Shown piece after piece: positions 1 to 7,008 of a DNA stretch of 18,398 nucleotides (position 1 is the first letter of the stretch; each line of letters starts with the position of its first letter). The position numbers and the translations under genes were made by a program. The notes beneath the pieces were generated by a model. The model searched no databases. It had not been told where the DNA came from and worked only from the letters and a program-made list of their open reading frames with translations. Origin of the DNA: CAYLHS01 sp964383535 (GTDB lineage: Bacteria > Actinomycetota > Acidimicrobiia > Spongiisociales > UBA4744). The stretch covers positions 1 through 18,398 of the forward strand of contig CAYLHS010000045.1 in NCBI GenBank assembly GCA_964383535.1, given 5' to 3'.

Positions 1-89
1 GGCCCCGGCTGGGAGCGCTCACCGGTCTCGCACTCGTGATGGGCTGGCTGGCGACACGAGCGTTCACCGCGTACCAGCGTTCGTCGTAG
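1..89 (+). CDS. C-terminal fragment of a membrane protein, possibly an ABC-type permease
   Basis: The third reading frame is open from the left edge and ends at a TAG at 87-89. It encodes about 28 residues: a hydrophobic stretch (GALTGLALVMGWLATRAF) followed by a short basic tail ending in AYQRSS. A last transmembrane helix followed by a short arginine-containing cytoplasmic tail is common at the C-terminus of ABC-2 type transporter permeases, so that is my guess. The fragment is too short to name. The rest of the gene lies outside the window. It converges on the leftward HAD gene, with a repeat and a hairpin in between. Confidence 0.4.
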   Translation, partial: PRLGALTGLALVMGWLATRAFTAYQRSS

Positions 90-113
90 AACCGGCTGCG
101 CTCTGCGCGCCGT

Positions 114-217
114 CCACCTCGGTTGGTGGAAACCACCCCGTCTCGGCTGGACGGGCTCGGCCACCTCCCCCAACACTCTCTCTGCTCGCTGAGGGAGGAA
201 ATGGGGCGGCCGTACCA
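114..217 (-). repeat. Diverged copy of the TTTCCTCCC...GTGTTGGGGGAGGTGG repeat family
   Basis: Read on the minus strand, the core at 201-161 begins TTTCCTCCC and ends GAGTGTTGGGGGAGGTGG, exactly as in the copies at 15624 and 18275. The centre differs and is shorter. A TACGGCC block precedes the core, resembling the GGCCGTACC block of the right-hand array. Beyond the core, 129-114 forms a mini hairpin (CCACC, 6-nt loop, GGTGG) that looks like a second, shrunken unit. The element occupies the gap between two convergent genes. The stretch 90-113 shows nothing else. Confidence 0.7.
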
Positions 218-230
218 GGTACCAGACACG

Positions 231-263
231 CCTTCTGGAGACCTCTGCGAGGTCTCCAGAAGG
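231..263 (-). terminator. 15-bp perfect hairpin after the gat-HAD operon
   Basis: CCTTCTGGAGACCTC at 231-245 and its exact reverse complement at 249-263 enclose a 3-nt loop. The stem starts one base after the HAD stop codon (265-267). No U-run follows on either strand, as is common for terminators in high-GC actinobacteria. The position between convergent genes allows it to act in both directions. Confidence 0.75.
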
Positions 264-264
264 T

Positions 265-885
265 TCACACATGCATCAGAACGGCGGGGGTCAGCCGAGG
301 CACCGCCCGGTCCGCGCCTTCCAGTGCTCCGGTTCGCTGCACGCCGACCACGAACATGCCTGCCTCCTTCGCAGCCACCACTCCCGGCTTGCTGTCCTCG
401 ACGGCGACGCAGTCCTCCGCCGCAACCCCGAGCTTCCTCGCCGCCTCGAGGAACAGGTCCGGTGAGGGTTTCCCGCGTTCCACCTCGTCACCCGCCACCG
501 AAACGTCGAAGAACCTGTCGAGTCCTGTCGTAGAGAGGCTCAGATCGAGCCGTTCGCGGGCACTGGACGATGCGACCGCCATCGGCACCCCTCGCTCGTG
601 AAGCACCAGGAGTGTCTCCTCGGCGTCCTCGAAGGCCTCGAGTGATCGGGTGAAGCGGCCGGCGATCGCCACTGCCAGCTCATCGTTGAACCTGTCGCGA
701 TCCGGCAGCGCCATCCTGTGTGCGAAATGGGCGTAGGCATCGTCCTCGGTGCGCCCGGTGAGCATCTCGATTTCATCGTCGGTCGGCGCGGTGCCGTACC
801 TGGACAGCACCTCGGCCCATGCGTCCCAGGCGAGTTCTTCCGAGTCGACGAGCACGCCGTCGCAGTCGAAGACGATCGGCCTCAT
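265..885 (-). CDS. HAD-superfamily hydrolase, phosphoglucomutase/phosphatase-like
   Basis: 206 aa, the usual size for the cap-C1 HAD family (beta-phosphoglucomutase, phosphoglycolate phosphatase and relatives). All four HAD motifs are visible. DCDGVLVDS carries nucleophile D7 and acid/base D9. AVASSS at 103-108 supplies the motif II serine. K139 sits in GKPSPDLF, and E163-D164 in VEDSKPG is the Mg-binding motif IV. Residues 15-85 would form the helical cap. The ATG overlaps the gatB stop codon as ATGA (4 nt), so translation is probably coupled and it is the last gene of the gat operon. The substrate cannot be read from sequence: sugar phosphates are likely, and a house-cleaning phosphatase is possible. 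Its link to tRNA transamidation, if any, is unknown. Confidence 0.9.
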   Translation of the reverse strand: MRPIVFDCDGVLVDSEELAWDAWAEVLSRYGTAPTDDEIEMLTGRTEDDAYAHFAHRMALPDRDRFNDELAVAIAGRFTRSLEAFEDAEETLLVLHERGVPMAVASSSARERLDLSLSTTGLDRFFDVSVAGDEVERGKPSPDLFLEAARKLGVAAEDCVAVEDSKPGVVAAKEAGMFVVGVQRTGALEGADRAVPRLTPAVLMHV

Positions 886-2318
886 ACCCGCGCTCGGAGC
901 ATCTCGTTCGCGAGCTTCGGATCCGCCCTGCCGCCGGTCGCCCTCATGACCAGACCCATCAGGTAGCCCAGCACCTTCATGTCACCGTCCTTGAGCCGGG
1001 CCGCCTCGTCGGGATGATCGGCGAGGATCTCGTCCACGATCGCCTCGAGCGCCCCAGTGTCCTTCATCGCGAGGAGATCCCTCGCGATGGCAACTTCCTT
1101 CGGCGCACCCTCCCCGTTGAGTACACCCTCGAGGACCGGTCTGGCGGCGCTGCTGGACACATCGCCCGACTCGACGAGCGTCGACAACTCTGCGAGTGCC
1201 TCGCCCGTCAGCGGAGTTTCCTCGATCGACCCGCCTTCCCTACGAAGGTAGGCGGTCACCTCACCGACGAGCCAGTTGGACACGGTTCTCGCGGATCCTC
1301 CGGCGCTCACGGCCGCTTCGAGAACCTCCCCGAGGCCTCCACCGACAATCGTCGCTGCCGTCACCGAGTCGACACCCATCGCGACATACCTGCTTCTGCG
1401 CTGAGCCGGCAGCTCGGGAAGTCCCGCATGGATCCGGTCACGCCACTCGCTTGAGATCTCGATCGGAACGAGGTCCGGTTCGGTGAAGTAGCGATAGTCG
1501 GAGCTCTCTTCCTTGGATCGCATGCTGTGGGTCACCCCGGCAGCCTCGTCCCAGTGTCGAGTCTCCTGCTCCACCTGCCCGCCCTGGTTCAGCACTCGCT
1601 GCTGACGGTCGATCTCGAACGACAGGGCCCGTTCGAGGGATCGGAACGAGTTCATGTTCTTGACCTCGACCTTGACACCCAGGGCATCGGTTCCCTCAGG
1701 GCGGAGCGAGATGTTGGCGTCGAAACGCATCGAGCCTTCTTCGAGTTTGACATCCGACACATCGAGCGTCGCGACGATCTCCCTCAGTTCCTGTACGTAT
1801 GCCCGTGCCTGCGCAGGGCTGCGTAGATCGGGCTCGGACACGATCTCGACGAGCGGCACACCAGCTCTGTTGAAATCGAGCAGCGTGTAGTCGGCGCTCT
1901 GGATCCTGCCGTCGCCACCCATGTGGGTCGACTTGCCGGTGTCCTCCTCCATGTGCACCCTCGTCACTCCGATTCTCGCCTCCTGTCCGTCGACGTCGAC
2001 GACGAGATGACCGTTCGAGCAGATCGGAATGTCGAACTGGGAGATCTGGTAGTTCTTCGGCATGTCGGCGTAGAAGTAGTTCTTCCGGTGGAACACCGAC
2101 CGGTGCGCGATCGTCGAGTTCAAGGCCAATCCGATGGCGATGATCCAGTCGATTGCCTGCTCGTTCGGAACGGGTAGCGATCCGGGAAGGCCGAGACACA
2201 CAGGGCAGATATGGGTGTTGGGCTCCGCGCCGAACTCCGCCGAGCACCCGCAGAACATCTTGGAACGCGTCTTCAGCTCGACATGCGTTTCGATTCCAAT
2301 GACGGCCTCGTAGCTCAT
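882..2318 (-). CDS. gatB: Aspartyl/glutamyl-tRNA amidotransferase subunit B
   Basis: 478 aa, normal for GatB. This subunit binds the misacylated tRNA (Glu-tRNA(Gln) or Asp-tRNA(Asn)), activates the side-chain carboxylate with ATP, and receives ammonia from GatA. The N-terminus GIETHVELKT is the family signature. A zinc site is visible as C23, C25, C38 and C41. YFYADMPKNYQISQ (81-94) and HMEEDTGKS (122-130) are hallmark kinase-domain motifs. The C-terminal ~150 residues form the helical and YqeY-like tail domain that contacts tRNA. The ATG at 2318 overlaps the gatA stop as ATGA, and the 3' end overlaps the HAD gene the same way, so gatC-gatA-gatB-HAD is one transcriptional unit. Nothing is missing. 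Confidence 0.98.
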   Translation of the reverse strand: MSYEAVIGIETHVELKTRSKMFCGCSAEFGAEPNTHICPVCLGLPGSLPVPNEQAIDWIIAIGLALNSTIAHRSVFHRKNYFYADMPKNYQISQFDIPICSNGHLVVDVDGQEARIGVTRVHMEEDTGKSTHMGGDGRIQSADYTLLDFNRAGVPLVEIVSEPDLRSPAQARAYVQELREIVATLDVSDVKLEEGSMRFDANISLRPEGTDALGVKVEVKNMNSFRSLERALSFEIDRQQRVLNQGGQVEQETRHWDEAAGVTHSMRSKEESSDYRYFTEPDLVPIEISSEWRDRIHAGLPELPAQRRSRYVAMGVDSVTAATIVGGGLGEVLEAAVSAGGSARTVSNWLVGEVTAYLRREGGSIEETPLTGEALAELSTLVESGDVSSSAARPVLEGVLNGEGAPKEVAIARDLLAMKDTGALEAIVDEILADHPDEAARLKDGDMKVLGYLMGLVMRATGGRADPKLANEMLRARV

Positions 2319-3784
2319 GAGCCCACCTTCTCCGAACGAAGAAGCTCGAAGCCGGCAAGGTGCTCGATCTCGGAGGCCACCCGAAACAACATCTGCTCAC
2401 CCAGTGCCGGCGCCATGACCTGGAATCCGATAGGCAGCCCCTCCCCGTCCAGACCCACGGGCACGCTGATCGACGGCTCGCCCGACAGGTTCGAGGGGAT
2501 CGTGCAGATGTCGGACATGTACATGGAGAGCGGATCTTGCGTCCTCGCACCCAGTTCGAAGGCCGTCGTCGGGCTCGTCGGAGACACCAGCACGTCGACC
2601 TTCTCGTAGGCCGACGCGAAGTCCCTGCTCACGAGTGTCCGTACCCGCTGCGCCTGGCCGTAGAACGCGTCGTAGTAGCCGGCGGAAAGCGCGTACGTGC
2701 CGAGCAGCACCCTTCGAGTGACCTCGGGTCCGAAACCGGCGCGCCGTGTGCGCCCCATCATCTCCTCGACGGTGCCCCCATCCACACGGTTCCCGTATCG
2801 CACACCGTCGAACCGTGCCAGGTTCGCGGAGCACTCGGCGGGAGCGATCAGGTAGTAGCAGGACAAGGCGTAGGACGTGGATGGCAACGACACGTCGATC
2901 ACGTCGGCGCCGGCGCCGCGCAGACCGTCGAGCGTCCGTTCGAACGCAGCGAGGACCTCATCGTCGATGCCGTCCCCGGACAGCTCCTTCACCACACCAA
3001 CCCGAACACCTTTGACGCCGTGATCGATGTCCGATCGAAGCGCAGGGACCGCACCGCGGTACGACGTCGCGTCGAGAGGATCGTGACCGGCGATCGTCTC
3101 GAGGATGGTGACGGCATCGTCGACCGTCCGGGCAATCGGGCCGATCTGGTCGAGCGAAGAGGCAAACGCGATCAGGCCGTACCGGGACACGAGACCGTAC
3201 GTCGGTTTCATGCCGACGACGCCGCAGAGCGAGGCCGGCTGTCTGATCGAACCGCCGGTGTCGGACCCGAGTGCCCCGAGGGCCGACCCGGAGGCCACCG
3301 AGGCGGCCGACCCGCCGGACGATCCACCGGGGACTCTGTCGGTGTTCCACGGATTCCTCGTCGGTCCGTACGACGAGTTCTCGGTCGACGACCCCATTGC
3401 GAACTCGTCGAGGTTTGCCTTGCCCACAATCACAGCACCGGCTGCGCGCAGGCGGACGACGGCCGTGGCGTCGTAGGGCGGAAGGTAGCCGGAGAGCACC
3501 TGGGAACCGGCCGTGGTCTCCACACCGTCCGTCACCATGTTGTCCTTGACCGCCATGGGGATGCCCTGAAGGGGACCCCGGTCGTCTCCTCGGGAGAACG
3601 CGGCGTCGGCCCTCTCCGCGGCTGCCCGTGCGCCCTCTCGATCGATTGTCAGGTAGCTGTGCAACTCGGCTTCGGTTCGTGACGCCTGACCGAGTACCGC
3701 GTCCAGCAGGTCGACGGCGGTGACTTGTCCTGCTCGCAGCGCGTCGCCGGCGGCTCGAATGGTGAGGTCCGTCAACGCGCCCAT
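2315..3784 (-). CDS. gatA: Aspartyl/glutamyl-tRNA amidotransferase subunit A
   Basis: 489 aa from ATG at 3784, or 490 from the in-frame GTG at 3787. GatA is the amidase-signature glutaminase that releases ammonia from glutamine and channels it to GatB. The Ser-cisSer-Lys triad is complete, numbered here from the GTG: K81 in AVKDN, S156 in PGGSSGGSAA, and S180 in GSDTGGSIRQPA. These fall two residues from the S. aureus GatA positions. The C-terminal PTSPTTAFELG and PSNLSGEPSISVPVG segments are typical. I prefer the ATG because a GGA motif lies at a better distance from it. It then shares one base with the gatC stop (TGATG), implying coupled translation. Confidence 0.97.
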   Translation of the reverse strand: MGALTDLTIRAAGDALRAGQVTAVDLLDAVLGQASRTEAELHSYLTIDREGARAAAERADAAFSRGDDRGPLQGIPMAVKDNMVTDGVETTAGSQVLSGYLPPYDATAVVRLRAAGAVIVGKANLDEFAMGSSTENSSYGPTRNPWNTDRVPGGSSGGSAASVASGSALGALGSDTGGSIRQPASLCGVVGMKPTYGLVSRYGLIAFASSLDQIGPIARTVDDAVTILETIAGHDPLDATSYRGAVPALRSDIDHGVKGVRVGVVKELSGDGIDDEVLAAFERTLDGLRGAGADVIDVSLPSTSYALSCYYLIAPAECSANLARFDGVRYGNRVDGGTVEEMMGRTRRAGFGPEVTRRVLLGTYALSAGYYDAFYGQAQRVRTLVSRDFASAYEKVDVLVSPTSPTTAFELGARTQDPLSMYMSDICTIPSNLSGEPSISVPVGLDGEGLPIGFQVMAPALGEQMLFRVASEIEHLAGFELLRSEKVGS

Positions 3785-4071
3785 CACGTTTCCAACGCAG
3801 GTGGAACGCGGAAGTAGCCGTCCTCGGACTCGGGCGCCTGCTCCAGCACCACGGGCCGGTCGAGCGACGGCCGCACGTCGTCGGGTCTGAACGAGTTCAC
3901 CATCGAAAGCGGGTGTGCGGTCGGCGGTACGTTCTCGGTGGGCAGGTCCTGGACGCGCGCTGCGTGCTCCAGAATGACGCCGAGCTGGCTCCCAAACCGT
4001 GCGAGCTCCTCGCCGTTCAGATCGATACGGGCCAGTCGCGCCACATAGGCGATGTCGATGTCGATGGGCAT
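3784..4071 (-). CDS. gatC: Aspartyl/glutamyl-tRNA amidotransferase subunit C
   Basis: 95 aa, the usual size. GatC is the small belt protein that stabilises the GatA-GatB contact. The N-terminal pattern YVARLARIDLNGEEL and the C-terminal FRVPPAL tail are the conserved GatC ends. It is the first gene of the leftward gat operon. The start codon lies 6 nt after a TAACAT hexamer with no room for a Shine-Dalgarno sequence, so the operon mRNA probably begins at or next to the ATG (leaderless). A complete GatCAB implies that at least one of Asn-tRNA or Gln-tRNA is made by the indirect route in this organism. Confidence 0.96.
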   Translation of the reverse strand: MPIDIDIAYVARLARIDLNGEELARFGSQLGVILEHAARVQDLPTENVPPTAHPLSMVNSFRPDDVRPSLDRPVVLEQAPESEDGYFRVPPALET

Positions 4072-4139
4072 GCCCCGATGTTAGGCGGCACCGTGGAGAG
4101 GAGAACTAACGTTCATGGTGACGTCGATCTCGGAGTGCC
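4072..4139. promoter_or_regulatory. Divergent promoter region for gatC and glgA
   Basis: This 68-bp gap separates two divergent genes. On the minus strand TAACAT (4083-4078) ends 6 nt before the gatC ATG, predicting transcription from the A of the start codon. On the plus strand TAACGT (4107-4112) is a candidate -10 for glgA, leaving a leader of about 20 nt that contains CGGAG (4131-4135) as ribosome binding site. No convincing -35 boxes are seen. Both promoters are inferred from sequence only. Confidence 0.5.
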
Positions 4140-5492
4140 ATGAAGATCCTCATCGCTGCCGCCGAATGCTCACCGCTCGCACGCACCGGCGGTCTCGGCG
4201 AGGCCGTACAGGGACTCTCATCTGCACTGGTGCGCCTCGGAGTGGACGTGACGGTCGCGATGCCGAGGTATCGACATCTCGCCGATGTAGGGGTGGCGGT
4301 CGACGAACCGACCGAAGCGCGACTCATCGACAACCAGGGTGTCCGCGTGCTTGCCTTGGAGGATCCGGAGGCGTTCGACCGGGAGGGCATCTACGGTCCG
4401 ACGCCCGGCTCGGTGTACGAGGACGAGTGGTGGCGATGGGCTCGGTTCGCCGCCCGGGTCGCCGAGCTGGCCGACAGCTTCGACATCGTTCATGTCCACG
4501 ATGGTCAGCCCGCCCCGGCCGTGCTCCTCACCGATACGCCCTCGGTCCTCACCGTGCACAACTCGGCGTATCCCCTTCTCGGCCCGCTCAGAGAGGCGGC
4601 AGCGCTGCTCGGCGTCGATGCCATTCACCGCAGGCTCGGCGGTTCGCTCGAGTGGTACGGACACGCCAACTACTTGAAGGCCGGTATCGCCGGGGCTGAC
4701 AGGGTCACGACGGTCAGCCCGTCGTTCGCGCTCCAGTTGACCGAGGATGCCGAGGTCAGCTCAGGGCTCAGTGAAGTGATCCGATGGCTCGACCGTCCCG
4801 TGATCGGCATCCTCAACGGAATCGATGTGACGCGCTGGACTCCGGCGAAGGATCCCGTCCTTCCCGCCCCGTTCACAGCCGGAAGACTGGCCGGACGGAA
4901 GGCGGCCAAGGAAGCGCTCCTTGGAAAGGCCGGCCTCGATGACGGATTCCTCCTGGGCAACGTGGGGCGAATGACCGAACAGAAGGGTCTCGGTCTGCTC
5001 GATCGCGATCTCGACACACTGGTCGAGGAGGGCTGCAGATTCGTTCTCGTCGGCAACGGTGACCTCGACGCGACCGTTGACGACTGGGTGAAACGTCATC
5101 CGCGGGCCGTGTGGCACGCCATCTACGACGAGGATCTCGCCCGGCTGGTGTTCGCCGGTTCCGATGCCTACCTCATGCCCTCACGATTCGAACCGTGCGG
5201 CCTCGGTCAGATGTACTCGATGCGCTATGGATCCATCCCTATTGCGAGGCTCACGGGCGGCCTGGCCGACACGGTGATCGACCTGGACGAGACACCCGGC
5301 GAGTCGACCGGCTTCGGGTTCCGCCTGTTCGACGCCAGGGAGCTGGTCAAGACGATCCGCAGGGCGCGCCGCATCCACGATCGCCACCGTGCCGAATGGC
5401 GGGCGATGCAGCGGCGGGGCATGAAGGCCGACTGGTCGTGGGATCGGGCGGCAGGCAGGTATCTCGAGGTGTACGAGGACGCGCTCGGCTGA
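4140..5492 (+). CDS. glgA: Glycogen synthase, GT5 family (ADP-glucose type)
   Basis: 450 aa, slightly short for bacterial GlgA (about 475). It would transfer glucose from ADP-glucose to the growing alpha-1,4-glucan. Family motifs run in order: the N-terminal TGGLGE glycine motif (16-21), VHVHDGQPA, HNSAYPLLG with H140, the KAGI...VTTVSPSFA segment, ILNGIDVTRW, GRMTEQKGL with R277 and K282, and FEPCGLGQMYSMRYG (350-364) with E351, followed by TGGLADTV. These match E. coli H161, R300, K305 and E377. The exception is residue 15, where the usual lysine of the KxGG motif is arginine. The start is fixed by GGAG just upstream. It stands alone, with no glgB or glgC in view, and is transcribed away from the gat operon. 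A GT5 enzyme making another alpha-glucan cannot be excluded. Confidence 0.88.
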   Translation: MKILIAAAECSPLARTGGLGEAVQGLSSALVRLGVDVTVAMPRYRHLADVGVAVDEPTEARLIDNQGVRVLALEDPEAFDREGIYGPTPGSVYEDEWWRWARFAARVAELADSFDIVHVHDGQPAPAVLLTDTPSVLTVHNSAYPLLGPLREAAALLGVDAIHRRLGGSLEWYGHANYLKAGIAGADRVTTVSPSFALQLTEDAEVSSGLSEVIRWLDRPVIGILNGIDVTRWTPAKDPVLPAPFTAGRLAGRKAAKEALLGKAGLDDGFLLGNVGRMTEQKGLGLLDRDLDTLVEEGCRFVLVGNGDLDATVDDWVKRHPRAVWHAIYDEDLARLVFAGSDAYLMPSRFEPCGLGQMYSMRYGSIPIARLTGGLADTVIDLDETPGESTGFGFRLFDARELVKTIRRARRIHDRHRAEWRAMQRRGMKADWSWDRAAGRYLEVYEDALG

Positions 5493-5674
5493 CCCCGCAC
5501 ACAGCTCCCGCCGAACGGTCGGCAGCAAGCAGCGGAGGTGCCGCCGGTCGAGCGTGTCCTTCATCTCACTCTCTGGCTGTGAGCTGTTCGCCGTCGACCG
5601 TAGGCCGAGACTGACCATCTTGTACCAGGTCCGTTCGGTGGGTGAGAATGGGTCATCCGGCTGAAGGAGGAGCA
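5493..5674 (+). promoter_or_regulatory. glgA-dodecin gap: weak hairpin, repeat copy and dodecin promoter
   Basis: After glgA comes a small hairpin, GCCGA (5510-5514) with TCGGC (5519-5523), too weak to call a firm terminator. Positions 5575-5605 hold a copy of the 31-bp repeat also found at 5927-5957 and 15780-15810. A plausible dodecin promoter follows: TTGTAC (5620-5625), an 18-nt spacer, and GAGAAT (5644-5649). The strong ribosome binding site AAGGAGG lies at 5664-5670. Confidence 0.45.
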
Positions 5675-5884
5675 GTGGCCGTCTACAAGGTGATCGAGCT
5701 GGTGGGAACGAGCGCGACCTCATGGGAGGAAGCCGCGTCCAGCGCGGTCGCGGCTGCCTCAAAGTCCCTCCAGGATCTTCGCGTCGCCGAGATCTCGGAC
5801 CTCGATCTGCAACTCGGCGAGCAAGGACAGGTGGTTGCGTACCGGGCCAAGGTGAAGGTTTCGTTCAAATATCACACGGAGTGA
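5675..5884 (+). CDS. Dodecin family protein lacking the flavin-stacking tryptophan
   Basis: 69 aa from a GTG placed 4 nt after the strong AAGGAGG. An upstream in-frame ATG at 5642 is rejected because it would run through the promoter and ribosome binding site. Dodecins form hollow dodecamers that store or buffer ligands, typically flavins. The N-terminal AVYKVIELVGTSATSWEEAA and the final YRAKVKVSFKY strand are diagnostic. In flavin-binding dodecins a tryptophan follows the DLR segment and stacks on the isoalloxazine ring. Here that position is valine (V37, in DLRVAEI). This resembles the tryptophan-free branch that includes M. tuberculosis Rv0379, described as a calcium dodecin. The ligand here is therefore uncertain. 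The gene is monocistronic and converges on dapE. Confidence 0.88.
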   Translation: MAVYKVIELVGTSATSWEEAASSAVAAASKSLQDLRVAEISDLDLQLGEQGQVVAYRAKVKVSFKYHTE

Positions 5885-5886
5885 GT

Positions 5887-5958
5887 AGCTCACAGCCAAC
5901 AGCTCGCAGTTAGGAGCGTGTGCTCTGGCCGTCAGTTGTCCGCCGTCTGCTGTCAGCT
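5887..5958. repeat. Small palindromic repeat element between dodecin and dapE
   Basis: AGCTCACAGC at 5887-5896 is matched in inverted form by GCTGTCAGCT at 5949-5958 (9 of 10 positions). Inside, 5927-5957 is a 31-bp copy that agrees at 22 of 31 positions with 5575-5605 upstream of the dodecin gene. The element fills the whole convergent gap and runs over the dapE stop codon (5953-5955). It may double as a bidirectional terminator, although no strong compact stem is present. Confidence 0.55.
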
Positions 5959-7008
5959 CTCGATGAGGAACCGCTTCAGCGTTTGGAAGACCCGCTGGAG
6001 ATTCTCTTCCGGCGCGCTTTCGTCCGCCTGATGTGCCTGAAGCGTCTCGCCGGGGCCGTAGTTCACCGCGGGAACTCCCCTGCCGGCGAGACGCGCTACG
6101 TCGGTCCACGCCTGCTTGGGACGGACCGGACCTCCGCACACGTCGATGAGGTGCTGAAGAAAGGGACTGTCCTCTGAGATCGGTGCTGCGGGTGCCCGAT
6201 CGACGATCTCCATCTGGTCCGCATCCACCGCGATCTCCCGAAGCAACGCCTCGGCCTCGTCGAGGGTCTTGTCAGGTGCGAACCGGTAGTTGACGTTGAA
6301 CTCCACCACCGCCGGCACGATGTTCCTCGCGACTCCTCCACTCGCCATCGTGACCGTGGCGACTTCTCTGAACTCCAGTCCTGCGACGTGTACCACGACA
6401 GGCTGTCGATGGTGCATCTTCGTCAGCCACTCACCGGCCTTGGTGATCGCGTTCTCGCCGTTCCAGGGTCGTGCTGCATGTGCGGCAGTTCCGGTGAACC
6501 GCAGCGCCGCATTGATCGATCCGACGCATCCCAGCTGAAGCTCCATGTCCGTCGGTTCCAAAACGACGGCGAACTCGGCCTCGGTGAGCCACGGTGCGCG
6601 CTCGAGAACGGTTTCGAGCCCGTTGTCGTCGGCACGGCCCTCCTCCCGGTCGTAGAACACGCCGGCGATCGGGTACGGCCCGGCCCGAACGGCGTCGTCG
6701 TTGAGCAGGTGCATCATCACGGCGATACCGGCCTTCATGTCGGAAGCGCCAAGCCCGTGGATACGACCGTCGGCGATGAACGCCGGTCCCTGTCCCTGCG
6801 ACGGAACCGTGTCGAGGTGACCGACGAGCAGAATCGTCGGAGGCGCCGAACGGTCGCCGACCACGACGGAGTTGCCGATACGGTCCACCCCGAGCCGGCC
6901 CCATACGGGAAGGAAATGAGCGGCGACATACGTGGCGATGCGGCCCTCGCTTCCTGTCTCGGATGGGACGTCGATCAGTTCGATCAGCGTGGCGGTGAGA
7001 TCGTTCAT
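5953..7008 (-). CDS. dapE: Succinyl-diaminopimelate desuccinylase, M20 metallopeptidase
   Basis: 351 aa, matching actinobacterial DapE. It hydrolyses N-succinyl-LL-diaminopimelate to LL-diaminopimelate and succinate in lysine and peptidoglycan synthesis. The di-zinc M20 site is visible: H64 and D66 in GHLDTVP, bridging D90 in ASDMKAG, the catalytic E122-E123 pair in DREEG, E151 in VLEPTD, and a C-terminal histidine in LQAHQADE. The dimerisation domain spans roughly 165-280. The ATG overlaps the dapD stop by 4 nt, so the two are co-translated. The neighbours dapD and dapC settle the substrate, which family membership alone would not. It ends the long leftward run and faces the dodecin gene. 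Confidence 0.94.
   Translation of the reverse strand: MNDLTATLIELIDVPSETGSEGRIATYVAAHFLPVWGRLGVDRIGNSVVVGDRSAPPTILLVGHLDTVPSQGQGPAFIADGRIHGLGASDMKAGIAVMMHLLNDDAVRAGPYPIAGVFYDREEGRADDNGLETVLERAPWLTEAEFAVVLEPTDMELQLGCVGSINAALRFTGTAAHAARPWNGENAITKAGEWLTKMHHRQPVVVHVAGLEFREVATVTMASGGVARNIVPAVVEFNVNYRFAPDKTLDEAEALLREIAVDADQMEIVDRAPAAPISEDSPFLQHLIDVCGGPVRPKQAWTDVARLAGRGVPAVNYGPGETLQAHQADESAPEENLQRVFQTLKRFLIES

Noticed and set aside
123..533. 136-codon plus-strand frame at the left edge
   Set aside because: It crosses the repeat copy and the 15-bp hairpin and then runs antisense to the HAD gene. The product is proline- and arginine-rich without any domain.
2360..3682. 440-codon open frame on the plus strand, antisense to gatA
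   Set aside because: gatA is unmistakable on the other strand. The antisense product is basic, low-complexity and matches no family. Long antisense frames are expected in GC-rich codon usage.
5493..5674. Riboswitch or leader RNA upstream of the dodecin gene
   Set aside because: I checked for a flavin-type or other conserved leader and found only a weak hairpin, a degenerate repeat copy and a conventional promoter. No known aptamer motif was recognisable.
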